A stretch of DNA of 5,069 bases. Origin: Holophagaceae bacterium (GTDB lineage Bacteria; Acidobacteriota; Holophagae; Holophagales; Holophagaceae). The stretch is taken from NCBI GenBank assembly GCA_025353305.1, contig JANXQX010000135.1:1-5069 (forward strand). The letters are read 5' to 3'. Shown here piece after piece: positions 1-5,020 of this stretch; position 1 is the first letter of the stretch, and every line of letters starts with the position of its first letter. The translations under genes and the position numbers were made by a program. The notes below the pieces were generated by a model. The model did no database searches. It was not told where the DNA came from and saw only the letters and a list, made by a program, of their open reading frames with translations.

Positions 1-408
1 TATGGCTTGCAGACCCAGTTGGTAGGGGGTGATAAAGGGGATTTCGCCCGAAAAATTAGATGAATCCTCGGAATTCAATGTTTGAAGAAGCAGAGGGGTT
101 AAGGAGGTCGGGTCCAGCGCGATGGCCGTTTGGGATATAGGGGACAGGCCAGGTGTCGTTAGACGGGACGAGGCTATTTTGCCTTGAAGTGCCGACTGGA
201 GGGAGGAGGTGAAGGGGGCTTCGCCCACGCTAGCGAGAGTTCCAAATGCGTCCAAGGACTGCATGAGTAGGGAAGAAACCGCGTTGTTTGTGGTCGCCGC
301 TGACCCCGCATTAGTCAATTCCGGGCCTTGGGATGCAGTACCCTTGGCGGGTAGAAGCGCCACTGGATTGCGCACTGGGCTGCTAGCTGTGACTGTAGGG
401 AAACTCAC
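1..408 (-). CDS. Partial hypothetical protein running off the left edge
   Basis: On the minus strand this frame has no stop from base 429 down to base 1, 143 codons, and continues beyond the window. An in-frame TAG lies at 432-430. The first usual start is GTG at 408, with a G5 run 4 bases upstream as a possible weak ribosome site; an ATG at 264 is a later option. The 136 residues seen from the GTG are rich in Ser, Thr, Ala, Leu and Pro, with stretches such as SSLLMQSLDAFGTL and SLQSALQGKIASSRL. I see no membrane segment, metal-binding cluster or catalytic motif, and I do not recognise a family. The lack of a good start, and a coding-like frame overlapping just upstream (383-529), suggest the true N-terminus lies in the other frame and the gene is frameshifted. 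The reading is directly visible; that it is an expressed gene is inference. Confidence 0.5.
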   Translation of the reverse strand, partial: MSFPTVTASSPVRNPVALLPAKGTASQGPELTNAGSAATTNNAVSSLLMQSLDAFGTLASVGEAPFTSSLQSALQGKIASSRLTTPGLSPISQTAIALDPTSLTPLLLQTLNSEDSSNFSGEIPFITPYQLGLQAI

Positions 409-529
409 AATGCCCCCAATCCTTCGTCCCTAAGATGCTGTGAAGGGCCATATGGTTCAATGACAGCCAGAAATACATGCGATCCATATAACGCTTAGCC
501 AGGACCTGGGCCACTTTGCCCCAATCCAT
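383..529 (-). pseudogene. Probable N-terminal piece of the frameshifted left-edge gene
   Basis: A 48-codon minus-strand frame runs from ATG at 529 to TAG at 385-383. It begins MDWGKVAQVLAKRYMDRMYF and continues with WLSLNHMALHSILGTKDWG before its tail HCEFPYSHS. GGAGG (534-530) touches the ATG, which is closer than usual. Most third positions are G or C, as in a real gene. The frame overlaps the longer minus-strand frame of 1-429. Removing one base from the C run at 413-417 would change the reading from ...TKDWG-H to ...TKDWG-IVSFPTV and continue to the left edge. I therefore read it as the start of the same gene after a one-base insertion. Alternatives are a small independent protein or a sequencing error. 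No family recognised. Confidence 0.4.
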
Positions 530-563
530 CCTCCGGACCGGATCCCCGAATCGCCTTCGATCC

Positions 564-628
564 CTATTGGCCCTTCAGGAAATAGCGGGCCCGGTTGGAA
601 CCCCTGGATCTACATATTTTATTCATTA
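564..628 (-). pseudogene. Possible 3' end of a gene cut by the IS66 insertion
   Basis: The minus strand reads from the IS boundary through NKICRSRGSNRARYFLKGQ to a TAG at 566-564. It ends 34 bases before the ATG of the next minus-strand frame, a spacing typical of neighbouring genes in an operon. The 5' part would lie on the far side of the mobile DNA, outside the window. At about 20 codons this is too short to recognise, and it could be chance open sequence. The basis is the tail-to-start spacing and the abrupt IS left end at 629. Confidence 0.25.
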
Positions 629-648
629 GTAAGCGGCAAAGATTCCCC
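629..648 (+). repeat. IS66 left terminal inverted repeat (candidate)
   Basis: GTAAGCGGCAAAGATTCCCC starts 240 bases before tnpA. The first seven bases match the known IS66 end GTAAGCG. The inner length of the repeat cannot be fixed because no right partner is visible. The preceding 8 bases, ATTCATTA, are AT-rich and could be the target duplication. Confidence 0.6.
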
Positions 649-669
649 AAGGCGGACCGGGTCCAGGGA

Positions 670-698
670 GGATTCAGAGAAAAAGGCCTGGGATTCAG
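670..698 (+). repeat. Paired GGATTCAG direct repeats 21 bp apart
   Basis: GGATTCAG occurs at 670-677 and 691-698, each followed by one variable base and GA. The 21-bp period is two helical turns, so both copies face the same side of the DNA, as expected of paired protein sites. They lie 41-69 bases inside the IS66 left end, where transposase binding sites would be expected. The function is inferred. Confidence 0.45.
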
Positions 699-766
699 GG
701 ACGCCTAGAGTCGGGGGATGCAGCTGGAAAGGTATTGCAACGCGTGAAAGTACCGCCATTGCGTTA

Positions 767-796
767 TTGAATTTCTACCCCAGAGTTCGCTATGCA
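767..796 (+). promoter_or_regulatory. Weak candidate promoter for tnpABC
   Basis: TTGAAT at 767-772 and TATGCA at 791-796 are 18 bp apart and resemble sigma-70 -35 and -10 boxes, with 4 of 6 and 3 of 6 matches. They lie 73 bases before the tnpA ATG inside the IS leader. The match is poor, so this is only the best candidate seen by eye. Confidence 0.25.
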
Positions 797-859
797 AGTG
801 TCCCGACAGCAAGCGTGCGTGAATGGCCAGTTGATGGCCGGTAGCTTTCATGGGTCCAG

Positions 860-864
860 GGAGG
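860..864 (+). promoter_or_regulatory. Ribosome binding site of tnpA
   Basis: GGAGG ends 4 bases before the ATG at 869 and fixes that start. It is part of the second copy of the 14-bp direct repeat. Confidence 0.65.
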
Positions 865-868
865 ACCT

Positions 869-1315
869 ATGGCACGACCGGAACAGGAACCTCTGCCGCC
901 AGCAGTGAATCGTTTGCATCAACGGGTTGAAAAATGGCGGCAGTCAAAGAAGGGTCAATTCTCGATCACACCCAGTGAGCTTTGGGAGGCGGCGGTCCCG
1001 CTCGCCGCGAAGTTCGGGGTATGCAGGATCGCCCGTACCGTGGGACTGGATTATGGCGGCCTGCGGAAGAGGGTTGCCGAGGTGCTGAGCAGCCCCAGTC
1101 CCGCACGGTCGATCACCTTCGTGGAGGTGCCTACCACAGGGATGGTACGGGCGGAGAAGTCCGTTCCGGAGTTCCGGCCGGATCCCACTCCGGAACCCGG
1201 CCTAGTGATCGACATCTCCCGGCCAGATGGTGCCCGGATGCGGATCAGCCTGAAGCCCGGCATCGACATGGACACCGTCGGGATCGTGGCCGCCTTCGCC
1301 GGGAGAGGCCATTGA
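869..1315 (+). CDS. tnpA: IS66-family accessory protein TnpA
   Basis: A 148-residue protein of the IS66 TnpA type, the first of three proteins made by the element. Its exact role is unresolved in the family; the helix-turn-helix suggests DNA binding. Residues about 38-70 (ELWEAAVPLAAKFGVCRIAR, then TVGLDYGGLRKRV) form the helix-turn-helix region. Residues 81-86 and 111-127 (SITFVE, then GLVIDISRPDGARMRIS) match the beta-rich C-terminal segment usual in these proteins. The charged N-terminus (RLHQRVEKWRQSKKGQ) fits a short helix. The ATG at 869 has a good GGAGG 4 bases upstream. The stop TGA overlaps the TTG start of tnpB, so translation is probably coupled. No truncation or odd residue is seen. 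Confidence 0.85.
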   Translation: MARPEQEPLPPAVNRLHQRVEKWRQSKKGQFSITPSELWEAAVPLAAKFGVCRIARTVGLDYGGLRKRVAEVLSSPSPARSITFVEVPTTGMVRAEKSVPEFRPDPTPEPGLVIDISRPDGARMRISLKPGIDMDTVGIVAAFAGRGH

Positions 1316-1662
1316 TCCAGGTCACCCCTCAAATGCGTGTCCTTGTGGCGGTGGAGCCGGTGGACTTCCGGAATGGAATCGACGGGTTGGCAGCACTCTG
1401 CCGGACGCGTCTCCAGAGCGATCCCTTCTCTGGCTGGGTATTCGTCTTTCGCAGCCGGACCGGTCATTCCTTGCGCCTCTTGGTCCACGATCGCCAAGGA
1501 TTTTGGCTGTGTCAGAAACGCCTTTCCCAAGGCCGGTTCCGGCACTGGCCGGAAGGGAACGGGGAATCGGCGGAGCTTCTTGCCCATGAACTCCAAGTGC
1601 TGATCTGCGGTGGAAACCCCGCAACGACCGGCGTTCCAGCCGCTTGGAGAGTCTCCAAATGA
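1312..1662 (+). CDS. tnpB: IS66-family accessory protein TnpB (IS66 Orf2)
   Basis: A 116-residue protein of the IS66 Orf2/TnpB family (Pfam PF05717), needed with TnpC for IS66 transposition though its biochemical role is not settled. Family signatures are VAVEPVDFRNGIDGLAALCR (residues 12-31), DPFSGWVFVFRSR (37-49) and GFWLCQKRLSQGRFRHWP (63-80), in the expected order. I chose TTG at 1312, inside the tnpA stop as TTGA, because it gives the family N-terminus MIQVTPQMRV and GGGAGAGG (1301-1308) sits 3 bases before it. An ATG at 1333 (residue 8) is the alternative and would trim conserved sequence. The stop at 1660-1662 overlaps an ATG at 1659 in the tnpC frame. Confidence 0.88.
   Translation: MIQVTPQMRVLVAVEPVDFRNGIDGLAALCRTRLQSDPFSGWVFVFRSRTGHSLRLLVHDRQGFWLCQKRLSQGRFRHWPEGNGESAELLAHELQVLICGGNPATTGVPAAWRVSK
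1644..1658 (+). promoter_or_regulatory. Perfect 7-bp inverted repeat before the coupled tnpC start
   Basis: TTGGAGA-G-TCTCCAA is a perfect dyad at the end of tnpB, immediately before the ATG at 1659. In RNA it folds as a 6-bp stem with an AGT loop and buries the GGAG (1646-1649) that would serve that ATG. It could act as a translational brake opened by ribosomes finishing tnpB, or as a protein operator. The dyad is visible; the role is inferred. Confidence 0.5.
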
Positions 1663-1681
1663 TACAATCGCTCATTGTTTA

Positions 1682-1687
1682 TATAAT
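1682..1687 (+). promoter_or_regulatory. Perfect -10 box (TATAAT) in the tnpB-tnpC spacer
   Basis: TATAAT sits in an AT-rich island (about 1664-1695) inside otherwise GC-rich DNA, 40 bases before the tnpC ATG at 1728. No convincing -35 box is found 16-18 bases upstream, and there is no TG extension. It may be a weak internal promoter for tnpC or simply AT-rich spacer. Confidence 0.25.
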
Positions 1688-1727
1688 TATGTTGTGTTGC
1701 TGCCCTGCGGTAGGCAAAGTTGAGGAC

Positions 1728-3389
1728 ATGGGACGTAAGAGGCAGCGGAACCTGCAACATTCCACGGTGTTGCCGGGTGGCCTTCCTGTCGAAGTTCAGG
1801 AGATAGAACTGGCCACCCTTTTCGGCTACGTCGCGAAGGCCCAGCAGGAACTCCTGAATGCCGAAGAAGCCAAGTCCCTGCATGTCTCTTTGGAGACCCT
1901 GGCCTTCCTTCTGGAGGAACTGAAGCGTAAGGGAGCCACCCTTCGGCGCCTGCAGGCCATGCTGTTCGGATCCAGTTCAGAGAAGACGGAAAATGTGTTT
2001 CCCGCTGCGGCGCCTGCGCCATCGGTACCAGAAGAAGCCTCCGTTGACCCGAAATCAGCCGATGTAAAGGCCGACGCGAAACCGAAGGCCAAGGGCCATG
2101 GCCGCAACCCGGCCTCCTGCTACCACGGCGCGGAACAGGTCCAGGTACCGCACCCGGACCTCTCGTCGGGAGATCCTTGCCCGGAGTGTCCGAAGGGGAA
2201 GGTCTATCCCATGGCCGAGCCCGCCGTGCTGGTGCGGGTGGTGGGCATGTCGCCCCTCTCCGCCAAGGTGGTGGCGCTGGACCGCCTGCGCTGCAATGGC
2301 TGCGGCGAAGTTTTCAAGGCTCCGGCGCCGGTGGGAATGGGCGAGGAAAAGTACGATGAGACGGCCACAAGCATGATCTCCATGCTCCGGTACGGCGCCG
2401 GCACGCCTTTCTACCGACTGGCGAAACGGCAGGCTAGCTTGGGAATTCCCCTCCCCTCGGCAACGCAGTGGAAGCTGGCGATGGAAGCCGCAGGCATTCT
2501 GGAACCGGCTTTCCAGGAACTGATCACTTGGGCCGCCCAAGGGGACGTGATCTATCAGGACGACACCACCATGAAGGTGCTCTCCCGGCCGGATCTGGTG
2601 ATGAGGGGCACGAAGCAGCGCAAGGGCGTCTATACCTCCGGGCTCATCTCGAAAGCCGGGGAGCACTGGGTGGCCCTGTTCCTTACAGGTATGAACCACG
2701 CCGGGGAAAACCTAGCCGAGGTTCTCCTTCGGCGGAAGACGGAACTGGGCAGACCCATCCAGATGTGTGATGCCGCCTCGGCCAACACCTCGGGAGACCT
2801 GGACACCATCGTCGCCCACTGCCTGGCGCATGCGCGGCGAAGGTTCGTGGATGTGGCGGAGGATTTCCCGGAGGAATGCCTTCACTTGCTGGAAAGCCTG
2901 CGGGAGGTCTACCGGAACGATGCCGAAACCAAGGGCATGTCTCCGCCGGAGCGCCTGCGGTTCCATCAGGAGCACAGCGGGCCGGTGATGGAGCGACTCC
3001 AGGTTTGGCTCCAGGACCAGCTCGACCAGAAGCGGGTGGAACCGAATTCCGGCCTGGGTTCCGCCATCACCTACATGCTCAAGCATTGGGAGCGGCTGAC
3101 CCTCTTCCTCTGGGAACCCTCGGCTCCCCTCGATACGAACAAGGTGGAGGCTTCCTTGAAGCGAGCGATCCTCCACCGCAAGAACAGCATGTTCTACAAG
3201 ACCCTGAACGGCGCACATGTGGGGGACGTCTTCATGAGCCTCATTCACAGCGCCGAACTCAACCAGGTCAACCCCTTCGATTACCTCGTCTCCCTCCAGC
3301 GGTACCACGCCTTGGTGGAAGAGAACCCCGAGGAATGGATGCCCTGGAACTACGCGGACACCCTGGTCGGGCTTGGGATGGCGGGATAG
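1728..3389 (+). CDS. tnpC: IS66-family transposase TnpC (DDE)
   Basis: The 553-residue catalytic transposase, which cuts and joins the element ends in a DDE-type reaction. A leucine-rich helical N-terminus (about 45-82, with LETLAFLLEELKRKGATLRR) fits the oligomerisation region. It is followed by a Pro/Ala/Lys-rich linker and a zinc-binding domain with CPEC (151-154) and CNGC (189-192). The catalytic domain (Pfam PF03050 type) follows. By family alignment the likely triad is Asp278 in YQDDTTMKVL, Asp348 in IQMCDAASAN and Glu474 in DTNKVEASLKRAI. CLAHARRRF (365-373) and NPFDYL near the end are also typical. I chose ATG 1728, preceded by GAGG, because the 23 codons upstream read LIVYIIMLCCC and lie in an AT-rich island. 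ATG 1659, overlapping the tnpB stop, would give 576 residues, and TTG 1644 is also open. The gene looks intact. Confidence 0.9.
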   Translation: MGRKRQRNLQHSTVLPGGLPVEVQEIELATLFGYVAKAQQELLNAEEAKSLHVSLETLAFLLEELKRKGATLRRLQAMLFGSSSEKTENVFPAAAPAPSVPEEASVDPKSADVKADAKPKAKGHGRNPASCYHGAEQVQVPHPDLSSGDPCPECPKGKVYPMAEPAVLVRVVGMSPLSAKVVALDRLRCNGCGEVFKAPAPVGMGEEKYDETATSMISMLRYGAGTPFYRLAKRQASLGIPLPSATQWKLAMEAAGILEPAFQELITWAAQGDVIYQDDTTMKVLSRPDLVMRGTKQRKGVYTSGLISKAGEHWVALFLTGMNHAGENLAEVLLRRKTELGRPIQMCDAASANTSGDLDTIVAHCLAHARRRFVDVAEDFPEECLHLLESLREVYRNDAETKGMSPPERLRFHQEHSGPVMERLQVWLQDQLDQKRVEPNSGLGSAITYMLKHWERLTLFLWEPSAPLDTNKVEASLKRAILHRKNSMFYKTLNGAHVGDVFMSLIHSAELNQVNPFDYLVSLQRYHALVEENPEEWMPWNYADTLVGLGMAG

Positions 3390-3424
3390 ACCGTATGTGG
3401 ACATTCACCTGGAAGCCGAGGGTG

Positions 3425-3438
3425 GCCAGAGGTCTGGC
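3425..3438 (+). repeat. Inverted repeat in the tnpC to IS91 gap
   Basis: GCCAGAGGTCTGGC is a perfect 6-bp dyad (5-bp stem with a 4-base loop in RNA) 36 bases after the tnpC stop. No T run follows, so it is not a standard intrinsic terminator. It could belong to the IS66 right region or to the left end of the IS91-like unit. The rest of 3390-3510 shows no gene. Confidence 0.35.
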
Positions 3439-3510
3439 TCCTGAGAGGTTGGCCTTGAAGAGAATCCTGGAACATCTTGTCAAAAGCGAAATAAAGACGA
3501 ATATGCTTGC

Positions 3511-4920
3511 GTGTCCTGTCTTGCCACCTATCAACGTCGCCGACCTGAGCACGGGGTGCTCTATTCGCTCGTGGCCGAGCACCTGCCGGGCTTCCTGGCG
3601 CGCTGCGAGGATCTGGACAAGTATGTTCCAGGGTTCGTCCAGCGTGAATTTGAGGCGTTCCTGCACTGCGGCATCCTGGACTATGGATTTGCTCGTGTCC
3701 ATTGCCCCGCGTGCAGTTTCGACCGACTCGTGGCGTTTTCCTGCAAGGGGCGAGCGTTCTGTCCAAGTTGTGGGGCTCGCCGGATGGAAGATGGCGCCGC
3801 ACACCTTTGCAACGAAGTCTTGCCGCCGTTGATTCCCTACCGCCAGTGGGTGCTGAGCTTCCCGAAGCCCCTGCGCTATCTCATGGCCTACAACGCCGCC
3901 ATCTGCCGCGATATTACAAGAATCCTCTCCCGCGTGGTATTGCGGTATCTGAAGCGTCTGGCCAAGAAGTTTCTCAAATTGAAATCCGTGCAATTTGCCA
4001 ACCCCGGCGCGCTGGTGGTCATCCAGCGGTTCGGCTCGGGACTGAACCTCAACGTGCATTTGCACGCCCTCATGACCGATGGAGTCTATGTGCTGGATGA
4101 CCAAGATCGGCCCATTTTTTGGGTGTTACCCGAGCCAAGCCGGGAGGACCTCGACCACCTTGCGGCTCAGCTTTGCGATGAGGTCATGGAACTCCTTCGC
4201 CGTCGTGGGTTCTGGTCGGATTCCGATGACAGCAGTGACAACGAGGATCCCGTGGATCCCCTCATGGGGCAGTTGGCGCGGGCTTCCATGACGGGGACGC
4301 TGGCCTTTGGCCCCGCCGGATCTCGCGTGGTGACGCTAGGAAACCCGCAGGACGCGAGGGTTTCCAAAGGCAGGGCCGGGCATGCCTCGGGTTTCAATCT
4401 GGACGCAGCCGTGCGGGTTGCCGCCGATGACCGCCTTCATCGCGAGAGGCTTTGCCGCTACCTCCTTCGCCCGCCCTTGGCGCAGGGGCGATTAGGGGAA
4501 CGCCCCGATGGGCGCTACGCCTTCCAGATGAAGCACCCGTGGCCGGATGGAACCTCCGTTCTTATTTTCAGTGGGGTCGAGCTGATCGGGCGACTCGCGG
4601 CGCTCGTCCCGCCGCCCAGGCAACACGCGGTACGCTACTTCGGCATCTTTGCGCCCCATTCAAAACTGAGGCCCCTGGTGGTGCCGAAACCCTTGAAACC
4701 CAAACCCTCACCCGCATGCTGCATCCTGAGTGACGATACCGAAAAATGCCGCTACAGCCGCCGGACCCCCTGGGCTCAATTGCTCCAGATGGTGTTTGGC
4801 ATCGACGTTCTGGAGTGCCCCAAGTGCTCCTGCCGGATGCAGCGAATCGCCTTCCTTACCCAACCAAGGGTAATCCGCAGGTTTCTCGATGCCATCGCCA
4901 AACGGGACGAGCCCCCGTAG
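3511..4920 (+). CDS. IS91-family transposase (HUH, zinc-binding N-terminus)
   Basis: A 469-residue transposase of the IS91/ISCR type, which nicks one DNA strand and drives rolling-circle transposition. The N-terminal zinc-binding domain (PF14319 type) shows CPAC at 65-68, a Cys at 78 and CPSC at 84-87, with FSCKGRAFCPSCGARRM typical of the family. The catalytic domain (PF04986 type) has the metal-binding HUH motif His183-Leu-His185 in LNLNVHLHALMTDGVY. The nucleophile is probably Tyr317 in LCRYLLRPPLAQ. A C-terminal segment with WAQLLQMVFGIDVLECPKCS (420-439) adds a Cys cluster (436, 439, 441). An acidic linker (SDSDDSSDNEDPVDP) lies near 236-250. GTG 3511 is the only usual start after the in-frame TGA at 3442, but it has no clear ribosome site. 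The gene is complete and on the same strand as tnpC, 121 bp after it. Confidence 0.9.
   Translation: MSCLATYQRRRPEHGVLYSLVAEHLPGFLARCEDLDKYVPGFVQREFEAFLHCGILDYGFARVHCPACSFDRLVAFSCKGRAFCPSCGARRMEDGAAHLCNEVLPPLIPYRQWVLSFPKPLRYLMAYNAAICRDITRILSRVVLRYLKRLAKKFLKLKSVQFANPGALVVIQRFGSGLNLNVHLHALMTDGVYVLDDQDRPIFWVLPEPSREDLDHLAAQLCDEVMELLRRRGFWSDSDDSSDNEDPVDPLMGQLARASMTGTLAFGPAGSRVVTLGNPQDARVSKGRAGHASGFNLDAAVRVAADDRLHRERLCRYLLRPPLAQGRLGERPDGRYAFQMKHPWPDGTSVLIFSGVELIGRLAALVPPPRQHAVRYFGIFAPHSKLRPLVVPKPLKPKPSPACCILSDDTEKCRYSRRTPWAQLLQMVFGIDVLECPKCSCRMQRIAFLTQPRVIRRFLDAIAKRDEPP
4339..4365 (+). repeat. 8-bp inverted repeat inside the IS91-type transposase gene
   Basis: GGAAACCC (4339-4346) and GGGTTTCC (4358-4365) are perfect partners separated by 11 bases, within the coding sequence upstream of the catalytic Tyr codon. 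The fold would be a stable mRNA or single-strand DNA hairpin. No function is known to me; it may be chance. Confidence 0.4.
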
Positions 4921-4968
4921 GGATGCCCAACCCCATGGGAGGACGATTTCAAGCTCCCTGAGCCCTGC

Positions 4969-4983
4969 CAACTCGCCAAGTTG
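4969..4983 (+). repeat. First hairpin in the IS91 tail
   Basis: CAACT-CGCCA-AGTTG forms a 5-bp perfect stem with a 5-base loop, 48 bases after the transposase stop. It is directly followed by a second hairpin. No T run follows. Confidence 0.4.
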
Positions 4984-4986
4984 ACG

Positions 4987-5020
4987 GGCACCGCCATGGT
5001 CAAGGACCGCTTGACGTGCC
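4987..5020 (+). repeat. Two-tier hairpin in the IS91 tail, candidate transposition end
   Basis: The inner stem is GTCAAG (4999-5004) with CTTGAC (5010-5015) around a 5-base loop. The outer stem is GGCAC (4987-4991) with GTGCC (5016-5020), with a 7-base bulge on the left arm only. Together with the hairpin at 4969-4983 it sits three bases away in a 149-bp tail that has no gene. IS91-type ends carry subterminal hairpins recognised by the transposase, so this is a candidate end. It is not a standard terminator. Confidence 0.4.

Larger units (their letters stand above)
659..865 (+). repeat. 14-bp direct repeat at the IS end and over the tnpA ribosome site
   Basis: GGGTCCAGGGAGGA occurs at 659-672 and again, identically, at 852-865. 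The first copy is 30 bases inside the IS left end. The second contains the Shine-Dalgarno sequence of tnpA. The 193-bp period covers most of the leader. The repeat is directly visible; a role as a shared binding site is inference. Confidence 0.7.
629..3389 (+). mobile_element. IS66-family insertion sequence (right end not found)
   Basis: The element begins with GTAAGCGG, the outer sequence typical of IS66 ends, and contains the diagnostic trio tnpA-tnpB-tnpC on one strand. IS66 elements make 8-bp target duplications, so 621-628 (ATTCATTA) is the expected left copy; no second copy is seen to the right. The end coordinate given is the tnpC stop, a minimum. No CGCTTAC occurs between there and base 5069. 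The right end was therefore removed or displaced by the IS91-like unit that follows, or lies outside the window. All three reading frames look full length, so the coding capacity is intact even if the ends are not. Confidence 0.85.

Noticed and set aside
209..433. A 74-codon + strand open frame in the left flank
   Set aside because: It is antisense to the longer minus-strand frame that is open to the edge, has no recognisable motif, and is best explained as its shadow.
491..498. CGCTTAG, one base off the IS66 right-end sequence CGCTTAC
   Set aside because: It lies to the left of the IS66 left end and inside a coding-like minus-strand frame, and the last base is wrong. Probably chance.
541..600. 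Short complementary blocks GGCCC/GGGCC and CTATT/AATAG around 565-592 as a structured RNA or repeat
   Set aside because: The blocks are only 5 bp, interleave in a way that needs a pseudoknot, and no second copy is seen.
1051..1596. Long minus-strand frame opposite tnpA and tnpB
   Set aside because: Both + strand proteins here match IS66 families clearly; the antisense frame is a product of GC-rich codon structure.
2055..2699. Minus-strand frame opposite tnpC
   Set aside because: It covers the zinc-binding and catalytic regions of tnpC in antisense and shows no motif of its own.
3425..3438. Dyad after tnpC as an intrinsic terminator
   Set aside because: The stem is short and no T run follows.
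2876..3832. A 318-codon + strand frame bridging tnpC and the IS91-type gene
   Set aside because: It is out of frame with both, rich in Pro, Gly and Arg as expected of a shifted GC-rich frame, and has no domain. A real fusion protein is not supported.
3268..4104. A 278-codon minus-strand frame across the IS66-IS91 gap
   Set aside because: It is antisense to conserved parts of both transposases and has no recognisable motif.
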